Below are positions 35,965-43,650 of a stretch of DNA of 64,000 nucleotides, in pieces. Each line of letters begins with the position of its first letter. Within the stretch, counting starts at the first letter, position 1. The position numbers and the translations under genes were made by a program. The stretch is from contig NZ_CP143258.1 of the NCBI RefSeq assembly GCF_036320655.1, positions 2,201,001 through 2,265,000 on the forward strand, given 5' to 3'. The notes beneath the pieces are model-generated. The model worked only from the letters and a program-made list of their open reading frames with translations. It was not told the DNA's origin and made no database searches. Origin of the DNA: Porphyromonas pogonae (GTDB lineage Bacteria > Bacteroidota > Bacteroidia > Bacteroidales > Porphyromonadaceae).

Positions 35965-37551
35965 TCAAAGTTCAATTGTCCGTTCTATGTTTATTTGTTC
36001 TAAAAATGTTTCATCGTGCGACACAACAATGATTGTCCCTTGGTATTCATTTATTGCTGCTGTCAGTATTTCAACATTCTGTATGTCTAAATTATTTGTT
36101 GGCTCGTCAAAAATAATAATATCTGGTGACTTACTGTTAATCGTCAAGCAACAAAGTAACAAACGCATTCTTTCGCCACCACTCAAAGCACTACAAGATT
36201 TGTCCCAATCATTTTTTGTAAACAAAAAGCGGTTGAGCCGGATTTTGATTTCGTGTTCTTGTAATGCAGAAACATTGAATTGTTCGGCTTGTTCGTAAAC
36301 TTTTAGTTTGTTGTCAAGCAAAGAATAGTCTTGGTCAATGTAAACTGCTTTGTTGTCTGCTCGGTAAATTGTTCCTGCTTGCGGTTTAATGTCGCCCAAG
36401 ATGAGTTTTATCAAAGTAGTTTTTCCCGAACCATTTGTACCTTTCAATGCGATTCGTTCGCCACTTGTAATTTGAAAGTTCAGATTGTCTTTCCAAAGCG
36501 GTTGTTTGTGGTAAGCATAATTGATATTTGTTGCCGTAAACAAAACTTTTCCTTTGTGTAATGCTGAATTGTCAAAACCAAACTTCATTTTGTCAATGTC
36601 AGGCAACGAAGAACGAAGTTCTTGTAAGTCTTGCGAAATGCCCCTGATTTTTTCTGCGTGAACACTTTTCATTTTTGATGTGCTGTTTTCTGCATTGTTT
36701 CGCAAAGTGTTCAACATTATTCGGGCAACGCCCGCTTTTTCTTGTTTGCCTCTTCCACGACTGTCTAATTTTTGCTGTCGTTCCAATGTTTCCCGTTCTT
36801 TTTCTTTGGCTTTTCGCAGTTCTTTTTCTTTGCTTTGAATGTCTTGACTTAAAGCGTTGTTTTCAATTTGTTTTTGCTCTTTGTAAAAGTCGTAATTACC
36901 GCCATAAACTTTAACTCCGTGTTTACTTAATTCGCAAATTGTGTCCAACAAGTTTAGTAATTTTCTGTCGTGGCTTACAACAATCAATGTGCTTTTTGTG
37001 GACTTAATGAAGCTATACAAAAGTTGTCTGCCCGAAACGTCTAAATGATTGCTTGGCTCGTCCAACAAAACCAATTCGGGTTGATGAATGGAAATTCCCG
37101 CCAAAAAAACTTTTGTTTTTTGTCCTCCGCTTAACGTTTCCATTTTTTGCGATAAGTCTAAGCCGTCCAATTGCCAAAAGTTCAGTGCCTCTTTGCAACG
37201 GTCTTCTATTGTCCAATCGTCATTCAGCAAATTGAAATTTTCCTCGCTTGTGTTTCCGTTCAAGATGTCTTTCAAAGCGTTCAATTTGCCTTCAATTCGC
37301 AACGCTTGTGCTATTGTCAAATGATTGAATTGTCCGAAAATTTGCGGAACATAATACGGCTCTGCGTCAATGTTTATTTGTCCGCTTGAAGGTTGAAGTT
37401 CGCTTGCAATAATTTTGAGCAAGGTAGATTTCCCTACTCCGTTGTTGCCTATTAAAGCTGTCTTTTCGTGATTGTTTACTGTCAGATTGATGTCGCTAAA
37501 CAGTAAATCTTTGCTTGGGTGTGTATATGAAATGTTTTGTAAAATCAACAT
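35965..37551 (-). CDS. ABC-F ATPase, probable ribosome-protection resistance protein
   Basis: A 528-residue soluble protein with two ABC domains and no membrane part. First domain: Walker A GNNGVGKST, signature LSGGQKTK, Walker B LVLLDEPSNHLD. Second: GTNGSGKTT, LSGGERMR, IIIFDEPTNNLD. The linker (about 235-320) is long, basic and coiled, the part that reaches the peptidyl-transferase centre in resistance ABC-F proteins. Location in a resistance cassette supports a role against macrolides, lincosamides, streptogramins, phenicols or pleuromutilins, but I do not recognise a named gene. Confidence 0.88.
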   Translation of the reverse strand: MLILQNISYTHPSKDLLFSDINLTVNNHEKTALIGNNGVGKSTLLKIIASELQPSSGQINIDAEPYYVPQIFGQFNHLTIAQALRIEGKLNALKDILNGNTSEENFNLLNDDWTIEDRCKEALNFWQLDGLDLSQKMETLSGGQKTKVFLAGISIHQPELVLLDEPSNHLDVSGRQLLYSFIKSTKSTLIVVSHDRKLLNLLDTICELSKHGVKVYGGNYDFYKEQKQIENNALSQDIQSKEKELRKAKEKERETLERQQKLDSRGRGKQEKAGVARIMLNTLRNNAENSTSKMKSVHAEKIRGISQDLQELRSSLPDIDKMKFGFDNSALHKGKVLFTATNINYAYHKQPLWKDNLNFQITSGERIALKGTNGSGKTTLIKLILGDIKPQAGTIYRADNKAVYIDQDYSLLDNKLKVYEQAEQFNVSALQEHEIKIRLNRFLFTKNDWDKSCSALSGGERMRLLLCCLTINSKSPDIIIFDEPTNNLDIQNVEILTAAINEYQGTIIVVSHDETFLEQINIERTIEL

Positions 37552-37582
37552 AATTTCTTTCGTTAAAGATGAAACAATACAG

Positions 37583-37671
37583 CAACCGCTTTGCGGTTGT
37601 TGTTCTGATATGTCTGAAAGTAATTATTTTTTACATTCTGTCTTTACTTAATTTTTTGTGTCTGCAAATAT
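37583..37671 (-). promoter_or_regulatory. ABC-F promoter and leader hairpin
   Basis: On the minus strand TATATTTG (37664-37671) is a good -7 box. The leader then forms CAACCGC-AAA-GCGGTTG (37583-37599) 32 bp before the start codon. Resistance ABC-F genes are often controlled by drug-sensing attenuation in the leader; I see the stem but no convincing leader peptide or competing stem. Confidence 0.5.
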
Positions 37672-37706
37672 ATGAACTTTCTGTTTAGCACGGTCGGTTG
37701 TAATAT

Positions 37707-37847
37707 AGCCGCTAACGAAAAATGGTAGCCGTAGTTGCCGGATTTACAGCACTTTCGTATCAATTTAGCACTTCGGTTCGTTAAAAGCACCAAAGTATCA
37801 AGTTGGCACGAAAGCCGGCAATTATCGGCTACCATATGTTAGTGGCA
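37707..37847 (-). repeat. attC-like site of the OXA cassette
   Basis: Left arm AGCCGCTAACGAAAAATGG then TAGCCGTAGTTGCCGG; right arm CCGGCAATTATCGGCTACC then GTTAGTGGCA. It starts 4 bp after the OXA stop. Its first core (minus strand TGCCACTAAC) is the exact reverse complement of the core starting the OXA cassette (GTTAGTGGCA, 38705-38714). Confidence 0.82.
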
Positions 37848-37851
37848 TTTA

Positions 37852-38676
37852 TCATTTCATTATATTCATTTGCTTTAACGCATTTTTTGTTACATTAATT
37901 CTCGATGAAATAAAATCATCAACATTCAATCCGTCTGTCGGAATTACATTTGTTGCAAAAAAATAAACATTAGATTTTGTTTCAACATAACCAACAAACC
38001 AACCATTATATTTTTCTTCTATCGAACTTAATCCAGTCTTACCGCTTAAAATGTAATTTTCAGTTCGCTCAATTTCCATAATATTTTTGACAATCTTTAT
38101 TGTCCTATCAGAAATTGGAAATTTTGAAAAATAGAATTTCCTTAAAAAGTCGATTTGTTGTTTTTGAGATATTTTTGAATTTCCTTCAAGCCAAAAATTG
38201 TCAATCGTTAAACTGTCAAAAATCATATTTTTATACTCAAATTTTTCTAAATATTCTTTCATTTTAATTGTTCCGATTTTCCTTGCAATTTCCTGATAGC
38301 AAGGAACACAGGAAATTCTAAAAGCATCTTTAAATGATAAATCTTTTTCCCAAATATCCATTTTTCTCTGCTCGCCATTCCATTTTAAAATAGTTGTATC
38401 ATTTTCAATAATGCCTAATTCAACAGCAATTATAGAATTTGGAATTTTGAATGTTGATGCAGGTAATTTTCCGTTTTTAGCCCAATCAAAGTCATTTGAG
38501 TAAAAAGTATTCTTGTCGTTATCATAAATTAGAATTGAACCATTTACTTGAAAACTATCTAAAATTTTGTCAAAATCAGAAATTTCTGTTTCAATTATGT
38601 TTTTATTCGTTGTTGTGTTACAGCAAACAAATAAAAATATCATTGAAATAAAAACTACAAATAAAATATTTTTCAT
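37852..38676 (-). CDS. bla(OXA-347-like): class D beta-lactamase, OXA-347-like
   Basis: Hydrolyses penicillins and possibly other beta-lactams in the periplasm. The 274-residue protein begins with a lipoprotein-type signal (FISMIFLFVCCN). Class D motifs: active-site STFK in LPASTFKIPN, the SxV motif as SCV, the Trp in DNFWLEG, and KTG in LSGKTGLSS. YGN is YKN here. I recognise it as closely similar to OXA-347 of Bacteroidota; the exact allele needs comparison. No promoter box is seen between the cassette core and the start, so it likely depends on read-through. Confidence 0.9.
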   Translation of the reverse strand: MKNILFVVFISMIFLFVCCNTTTNKNIIETEISDFDKILDSFQVNGSILIYDNDKNTFYSNDFDWAKNGKLPASTFKIPNSIIAVELGIIENDTTILKWNGEQRKMDIWEKDLSFKDAFRISCVPCYQEIARKIGTIKMKEYLEKFEYKNMIFDSLTIDNFWLEGNSKISQKQQIDFLRKFYFSKFPISDRTIKIVKNIMEIERTENYILSGKTGLSSIEEKYNGWFVGYVETKSNVYFFATNVIPTDGLNVDDFISSRINVTKNALKQMNIMK

Positions 38677-38704
38677 TTATTGTCTAATTATCGTTTGTTT
38701 TTGT

Positions 38705-38900
38705 TGCCACTAACGGGAAACGCATTGGCGAAGTGGCGGATAAATTGAACCGAAAGTTCAATTTAGCAGTGACGTAGCCGATGTGTTTCCACAGAAGCTA
38801 AATTATTAAAAAAAAGCTGAATGTGGGACACATTCGGCGGAATAAAAAGCACAAAAGTTGAATTTTGAACTTAACCCGCCATTTTGCCAATGCGATGTTG
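38705..38900 (-). repeat. attC-like site of the estT-floR cassette, damaged at one end
   Basis: Left arm TGCCACTAACGGGAAACG then CATTGGCGAAGTGGCGG; right arm CCCGCCATTTTGCCAATGCG. The internal box AGCACAAAAGTTGAAT is present. The right end reads GTTGAACTG instead of GTTAGCGGGC, so the core expected to match the cassette start is missing; the floR-derived segment begins there. Confidence 0.75.
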
Positions 38901-39007
38901 AACTGAACAAGGGAAATGAGCGGTATCCTGCCAGACAGGATACCGACATTCACGAGGTTTCGATGGTTAGTGCGCCGCATCGGAGCGGGCCTGCTACCAG
39001 TCGTCGG
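38901..39007 (-). other. floR downstream flank carried with the gene
   Basis: A GC-rich stretch containing a hairpin (GGTATCCTGCC / GGCAGGATACC) and no gene. It differs in composition from the cassette DNA on its left and probably came with floR from its proteobacterial source. Confidence 0.6.
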
Positions 39008-40231
39008 TTAGACGACTGGCGACTTCTCGGTGGCAGCCCCACGGAGCCGAAGGAGCACCAGCCCCAACGAAACCAGTACCGCCATCGCCGTGGCGTAACA
39101 GATCACGGGCCACGCTGTGTCACCGTTTAAAAGTGCCACCGCCAATGTCCCGACAATGCTGACTATCAGGCTTTGAACGCAGAAGTAGAACGCGACCGCT
39201 GATCCCGCGATGTCGTCGAACTCTGCCAAAGCGCCGTTCGCGGTAACGGACACCGTGAAGACAATACCGACCGCGACAACCCACATCGGTAGGATGAAGG
39301 TGAGGAATGACGGCGAGCCGTAAAGTTCGCCGATCCCCAACAGGACCGCTCCGCAAACAAGCAACGCCATCCCACGCGCCACGCATCCTGCGATGCCCCA
39401 TCTGGCGACAAAGGACTTCGCGAAACGGGTTGTCACGATCATTACAAGCGCGACAGTGGCGAAGGCAAAGCTGAATCCGATCTCGGAATATTCCGCTTGG
39501 CCTATGAGCACACGGGGAGCCGTCGAGAAGAAGACGAAGTAGGTGCCCATACCGGCGCTAAAGCCGACAGTGTAAACCCAAAAAGCCGGACTCGCGAAGA
39601 TCGGCAAGACAGATCGGCGCGTCTTGACTTGATCCAGAGGGCGGGTTTCGTGCCACCTGAAACCCGCATTTAGGAGTGCGAGCATCGCCAGTATAGCCAA
39701 AGTAATGAATATCGCCTGCCATCCCAAGAACTCGCCGATCAATACTCCGGCGATAGGGCCGAGCGCAGGCACGAACGCCAGCATCGAACTGAAAAGGCCG
39801 TAGATGACGACACCCTCAGGACGGTTGGCATAAACGTCGCGAACCGTCGCGAACGTCGCCACCAGCATGGCCGACGCGCCCACTGCTTGAAGTAGACGGA
39901 AAGCGACAAAGGCCGGTGCAGTTGAAGACCAAGCTGCTCCCAGAGACGCAATGACGAAAGCCGTTGCGCCCGCAAGTAGAATTGGCCGTCGCCCGATTCT
40001 GTCTGAGAGCGGACCAAAAATCACCTGGCCCACGCCGAGCATCACCATATAGAGGCTCAACGTGAGTTGGATCATAGCGGGCGTCGTGTTCAGGATGCCG
40101 GGCATCGCTGGAACGACAGGGAGATAAATATCCATCGCCAGTGAAGCGAGGATGTCGAAAGGAGCCATCAGCAGCAGTGCTGCCGGCAGCGTATAGGCCC
40201 ACGCGGGGCGTTGTTTTTGTTTATCAGTCAT
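39008..40231 (-). CDS. floR: florfenicol/chloramphenicol exporter FloR with a new N-terminus
   Basis: A major facilitator family drug:H+ antiporter with 12 membrane segments in the inner membrane, 407 residues. From RPAWAYTLPAALLLMAPFDI onwards it is the known FloR, including GPLSDRIGRRPILLAGA and the C-terminal VLLRLRGAATEKSPVV. The usual start MTTT is replaced by MTDKQKQ. The start overlaps the end of estT by 8 bp (ATGACTGA), so floR is expressed by translational coupling to estT. It is markedly GC-rich against AT-rich neighbours, a clear sign of transfer from Proteobacteria. Confidence 0.95.
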   Translation of the reverse strand: MTDKQKQRPAWAYTLPAALLLMAPFDILASLAMDIYLPVVPAMPGILNTTPAMIQLTLSLYMVMLGVGQVIFGPLSDRIGRRPILLAGATAFVIASLGAAWSSTAPAFVAFRLLQAVGASAMLVATFATVRDVYANRPEGVVIYGLFSSMLAFVPALGPIAGVLIGEFLGWQAIFITLAILAMLALLNAGFRWHETRPLDQVKTRRSVLPIFASPAFWVYTVGFSAGMGTYFVFFSTAPRVLIGQAEYSEIGFSFAFATVALVMIVTTRFAKSFVARWGIAGCVARGMALLVCGAVLLGIGELYGSPSFLTFILPMWVVAVGIVFTVSVTANGALAEFDDIAGSAVAFYFCVQSLIVSIVGTLAVALLNGDTAWPVICYATAMAVLVSLGLVLLRLRGAATEKSPVV

Positions 40232-41144
40232 TTATGTGTTTTTCTATTCCATCAATAATTGATTTCCAATCATCAACGTGTAATTCGTGTCCTGTACCTT
40301 CAAGGGTGATTAGATTTGAACCTTTTATTTTTTCTAGTAAAAAACCTGCATTCTTATAATGCCAAATTTTGTCGTCTGTTCCGTGGATAATTAAGGTGGG
40401 TTGTTTGATTTCGTTTAATCTGTTCCAATATTCTTCACCACCACCACCTTGCGATGCAGCGTGATTGAACATACTTATATAATTGTTGGCTCTATTGAAC
40501 TCAGCTCTTATCAGTTTTTCACTTCTTTGTTTGTCAAATTGTTTCTTGCCACTCATTAATTCTGCACCCTGAATTAAATAGTTTACCACACTGTCTTCAT
40601 TTGTCCAATTGACTGTACCTGCTTTACTATGGAAATCTAAAATACTCGTGTCCATTTCAGGTATAGTTGGGTCTGAGTCTCCCCAAGGGCCTGATGACAT
40701 AAGAGTTAAGGAGTTAACTCTGTCGGCAAACTTTATTGATGCTATTTGAGAAATTAGTCCGCCCAAAGAAATCCCCACAAAATGTGCTTTGTCAATCTTG
40801 TAGCCATCCAATATTGAAATAGCGTCATTAGTTAAGTCAACAATATCGTATGGAGTAGAACCTGGTTCATAATTAGTGGATTTTCCTACATCTCTGTTGT
40901 CGTAACGAATAACAAAAAATCCTTTTTCAGATAATTGTTGGCAAAATTCAGTGTCCCAATACAGCATTGATACGGTTGCACCTGCTACCAAAAGGATTGC
41001 TGGATTTTTCTTATTTCCAAAACTTTCCGTACAGAGTTCAATGCCGTTTGTTTTAATTATTTTCTCTTTCATTTCTGTTTTCCTTTGTTTGCAACTGATT
41101 ATTATCAGTCCTAAAATTAATATCCAAAGTAGTTTTTTTTTCAT
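40224..41144 (-). CDS. estT: EstT-like serine-dependent macrolide esterase
   Basis: EstT opens the lactone ring of 16-membered macrolides such as tylosin, tilmicosin and tildipirosin. The 306-residue alpha/beta hydrolase has a lipoprotein signal (LGLIIISC, near residue 18), the nucleophile elbow GISLGG with catalytic Ser, the HGTDD box with the acid residue, and the catalytic His in EGTGHELHVDD. I recognise the sequence as EstT-like, described from Sphingobacterium; I cannot exclude a paralogue. It is the first gene of the cassette and shares 8 bp with floR. Its end may have been trimmed by the fusion. Confidence 0.85.
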   Translation of the reverse strand: MKKKLLWILILGLIIISCKQRKTEMKEKIIKTNGIELCTESFGNKKNPAILLVAGATVSMLYWDTEFCQQLSEKGFFVIRYDNRDVGKSTNYEPGSTPYDIVDLTNDAISILDGYKIDKAHFVGISLGGLISQIASIKFADRVNSLTLMSSGPWGDSDPTIPEMDTSILDFHSKAGTVNWTNEDSVVNYLIQGAELMSGKKQFDKQRSEKLIRAEFNRANNYISMFNHAASQGGGGEEYWNRLNEIKQPTLIIHGTDDKIWHYKNAGFLLEKIKGSNLITLEGTGHELHVDDWKSIIDGIEKHIND

Positions 41145-41183
41145 TTATCAATGTTTAACTGTTATGCTGGTATCTTTCACAAT

Positions 41184-41320
41184 GCCCGCTAACGGTCAAG
41201 TATAAGCGTAGTGCGGGTTTTCGGAGCAATACACTGTCCGCTAGCACGAACTTTGATAGATGCCAAAATACCAAATTTTAGCCACTTCGCCCGCATTACG
41301 CTTATACAATGTTGGCGGTA
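41184..41320 (-). repeat. attC-like site of the lnu cassette
   Basis: Left arm GCCCGCTAACGGTCAAG then TATAAGCGTAGTGCGGG; right arm CCCGCATTACGCTTATAC then GTTGGCGGTA. Internal box GCACGAACTTTGAT. First core on the minus strand (TACCGCCAAC) is the exact reverse complement of the cassette start core GTTGGCGGTA (42233-42242). Confidence 0.85.
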
Positions 41321-41326
41321 GTTTTT

Positions 41327-42097
41327 TTATTCAATTCTCCTTAATACCCCCTTTAATTTTGCTTCAACTCCAAGATTATCAAAAAGTTTTTCAGTCAATG
41401 TTAATGTCTTCTTGAAAGCTGTTTTAATATCTGTCGGATCTAATTCTGATGTTGTCTGCTGAAATAACGAATACCAATATGGATCTATGTCTTTTTCCAA
41501 GCTTTTTGTTGGACTTTCCCAATGTTTGGTTTGGTATGTTTCAATTCTTATTAACCAAAGTAAATATTTTTGAACATTTGATAAGCTTTGGTAAGCGTGA
41601 GCAAATTCCTGTCGTTTAATTAAGTTGCTTGTTGTAAGTAAAACATTCAACAATGATTGGCTCAACCACAGGATATTTTCATTTGTTGTTCGATCAGGTA
41701 CTTTAGTTTTTATTTCTTTGAGCGTGTTAGTCAATAAATCTTCTTTATCTACTAAAATCATCTTGTCAAAGTCGCTAAACTCTACCAAACCGTCCCACGA
41801 TTTGATAACTTCCATTTGGTCGTTTGTCAAAAAATGAAACTCCCCCCTTATCATATTTTCAAAAATGGCAACTTCACTTCCATACTCGTTGGTAAAATAT
41901 AATGCCAAAGGATGAATTTGGCTTACCCAATTTTCAGCGGAAAATTTTTCTTTATCCTTCAAGAAGATGTAGAATTCAATATCTGAATATTTGTCCCCTT
42001 CATTTTTGGTAAATGACCCGTACATAAATACGGCAGAAATATTTTTATCATTTTGAGCTATTGACTTTGTTTTGTCAATCATTTGTAACTGTGTCAT
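41327..42097 (-). CDS. lnu(H)-like: lincosamide nucleotidyltransferase, Lnu(H)-like
   Basis: Inactivates lincosamides by nucleotidylation. The 256-residue protein has the nucleotidyltransferase fold: MYGSFTKNEGDKYSDIEFYIF with the GS and DxE metal-binding motif near residue 30, then FTNEYGSEVAIFENMIRGEFHF and the helical C-terminal domain. It is homologous to Lnu(B)/Lnu(F) and best fits Lnu(H), known from Riemerella. Its stop lies 6 bp before the attC-like site. No TAnnTTTG box is seen in its 136-bp leader. Confidence 0.82.
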   Translation of the reverse strand: MTQLQMIDKTKSIAQNDKNISAVFMYGSFTKNEGDKYSDIEFYIFLKDKEKFSAENWVSQIHPLALYFTNEYGSEVAIFENMIRGEFHFLTNDQMEVIKSWDGLVEFSDFDKMILVDKEDLLTNTLKEIKTKVPDRTTNENILWLSQSLLNVLLTTSNLIKRQEFAHAYQSLSNVQKYLLWLIRIETYQTKHWESPTKSLEKDIDPYWYSLFQQTTSELDPTDIKTAFKKTLTLTEKLFDNLGVEAKLKGVLRRIE

Positions 42098-42232
42098 TTT
42101 CTAATTTTTTAATATTAACAATCGCCCTTTCTACTTTGCGTATTAAAGGATATTTCAATTCTTATTCTATCTTACAGTTACTTATAGCTTCATTTTCTTG
42201 AATGTTTTTCGTTGTTAATTGTTTCTTCAAAT

Positions 42233-42370
42233 TACCGCCAACGGTTTGGGTATTTGCGATGGCACGGCATTTGAAAACCGTCAGCCGAAAATATGCACAA
42301 AAGTTGATAGTAGTACAAATGTTCAATTACTTCCGTCAGTCGTGCTATTGCAAATACCATGTTAGCGGGT
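42233..42370 (-). repeat. attC-like site of the marR-arr cassette
   Basis: Left arm TACCGCCAACGGTTTGG then GTATTTGCGATGGCACGG; right arm CGTGCTATTGCAAATACC then GTTAGCGGGT. Internal box GCACAAAAGTTGAT. Its first core (minus strand ACCCGCTAAC) matches nine of ten bases of the reverse complement of the cassette start core. Confidence 0.82.
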
Positions 42371-42404
42371 CGTTGTTCTATGTCAAATAATAATTGTTTA
42401 TTCA

Positions 42405-42851
42405 TTAGTCTATAATAACATTCTTCCCTTGTTCTCTAAGTTTTTCCAGTCCATCTTTCATAGCTTTAATCTCTTCAAGGGTATGTCCGTGCCAACCGGT
42501 TACTTCTCCAACAACTTTAAAAGGATGTTTCGAACGATAGGATTTTGTGGGATTACCAGGAAATTTTTTGTCCGTTACGTTGGGGTCATCTTCTATGTCG
42601 CCTGTTGCTTCTACTAAATAAATCCTTTCACGTCCGTTGCCCAAAGCAAGTTCTGCTCCTAATATTGCAGTATTCAGTGTAGCCGAAACATAAATATGCT
42701 TTAATATTCTGTTTTCTTCATAATTACTGTTGAAACCTACTTGAATGAAATCGCCAATTTTCAAGTCAGCCTTTGTTCCGTGAAAATAGGTTTGAGCAAA
42801 CGGTGTAGGAATATGAAGTACGGCTTTATCTTCTATTTTGGTTGTGTTCAT
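42405..42851 (-). CDS. arr: rifamycin ADP-ribosyltransferase Arr
   Basis: Transfers ADP-ribose from NAD to rifampicin. The 148-residue size and the motifs FAQTYFHGTKADLKIGD, LKHIYVSATLNTAILGAELA, GRERIYLVEATGDIEDDPNVTDKKFPGNPTKSYRS and VVGEVTGWHGHTLEEI are those of the Arr family. It follows the MarR gene by 9 bp, so the two form an operon within one cassette, which could make resistance inducible. Arr is a common integron cassette gene elsewhere. Confidence 0.92.
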   Translation of the reverse strand: MNTTKIEDKAVLHIPTPFAQTYFHGTKADLKIGDFIQVGFNSNYEENRILKHIYVSATLNTAILGAELALGNGRERIYLVEATGDIEDDPNVTDKKFPGNPTKSYRSKHPFKVVGEVTGWHGHTLEEIKAMKDGLEKLREQGKNVIID

Positions 42852-42860
42852 AGTTATTTC

Positions 42861-43322
42861 TTATTGTTTCTCGTTTACTTTTTCAATTTCTTTATTCATC
42901 AACTCCAATGCTTTGTGGAAGTATTTTTCTAAAATGTTTAATTCATCACTATTGAATGACACAAAAAGGTCGTGTGTTTTGTTTTGGTAGTTACTATAAA
43001 ATGGTGTAACCAACTTTGTTATTCTATCAATATTGGGAACTATGATTATTTTCCGCCTGTCAGTTTTGTCGGGCTGTCTTTTTACGAGTTTTTTGTTTTC
43101 AAACCGGTCTATTAGCCCTGTAACCGAACCTGTTGTTAACCCTGTAAGTAGGGCAAGTTCACCTGCTGTCATTTGACCTTTTTGAATTAAGAAACCTAAA
43201 TATTTATGGTCAGTGCCAGTCAGTCCAATTTTTCTACCAATGCTTTCGTGCATTTGAATAGATGTGTAGGCATAAAGTTGGCTCAATTTCCTTAAGTTGA
43301 TGATTTTTTCTTTGACAGGCAT
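42861..43322 (-). CDS. MarR-family transcription regulator
   Basis: A 153-residue winged-helix regulator: MTAGELALLTGLTTGSVTGLIDRFENKKLVKRQPDKTDRRKIIIV is the MarR DNA-binding domain with the DRR wing. It is the first gene of the first cassette, 9 bp before arr. A palindrome GGTAGTTACC overlaps the place of its own -33 box, so autorepression and control of arr are likely. A regulator inside a cassette adjoining the recombinase could also affect read-through into later cassettes. Confidence 0.88.
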   Translation of the reverse strand: MPVKEKIINLRKLSQLYAYTSIQMHESIGRKIGLTGTDHKYLGFLIQKGQMTAGELALLTGLTTGSVTGLIDRFENKKLVKRQPDKTDRRKIIIVPNIDRITKLVTPFYSNYQNKTHDLFVSFNSDELNILEKYFHKALELMNKEIEKVNEKQ

Positions 43323-43350
43323 AAATCTTGTTAACCATTTATCTTGACAA

Positions 43351-43380
43351 CAAAGATAATATATTTTTTTGGTAGTTACC
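43351..43380 (-). promoter_or_regulatory. marR-arr promoter with palindromic operator
   Basis: Minus-strand TATCTTTG (43351-43358) is the -7 box, 28 bp before the marR start. GGTAGTTACC (43371-43380) covers the expected -33 position, a typical site for a repressor. Confidence 0.6.
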
Positions 43381-43453
43381 TAAAATGTTTGATTCAAAAT
43401 TTAAGGATAGTTGATTTTGGTTTGTCTGTCAGGGATGGGTGTCGCTCTACAAT

Positions 43454-43524
43454 GCCCGCTAACATCTAATTTACGCAACAAATATACAACATTCGTATAT
43501 ATTAAACTTATAACATTCGTATAT
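43454..43524 (-). repeat. attI-like site
   Basis: GCCCGCTAAC (43454-43463) is an unpaired core: no palindrome partner lies beside it. Two direct repeats AACATTCGTATAT (43488-43500 and 43512-43524) with a 24-bp period lie between it and the recombinase gene, reminiscent of the extra integrase-binding repeats of attI sites. The 15-mer ACAATGCCCGCTAAC is shared with the start of the estT cassette (41179-41193). Confidence 0.65.
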
Positions 43525-43604
43525 TATTTTTTGATTTAATTCAAATAAATATTATATAATCCAATATATCATATAAATAACTAAAATAAAAAGAAGTAAA
43601 AATA

Positions 43605-43634
43605 TTTGTATTTACGAATGTTTTGTTATATTTG
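43605..43634 (+). promoter_or_regulatory. recombinase promoter with embedded inverted repeat copy
   Basis: TTTG (43605-43608), an 18-bp spacer and TATATTTG (43627-43634) form a promoter ending 16 bp before the recombinase ATG. TTTACGAATGTT (43611-43622), the inverted form of the attI repeats, fills the spacer, so binding there would block transcription. Confidence 0.7.
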
Positions 43635-43650
43635 CAAAAAATATAGTCTT

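Noticed and set aside
38901..39007. Possible small gene after floR
   Set aside because: Frames in the GC-rich flank are short and cross a hairpin; nothing supports translation.
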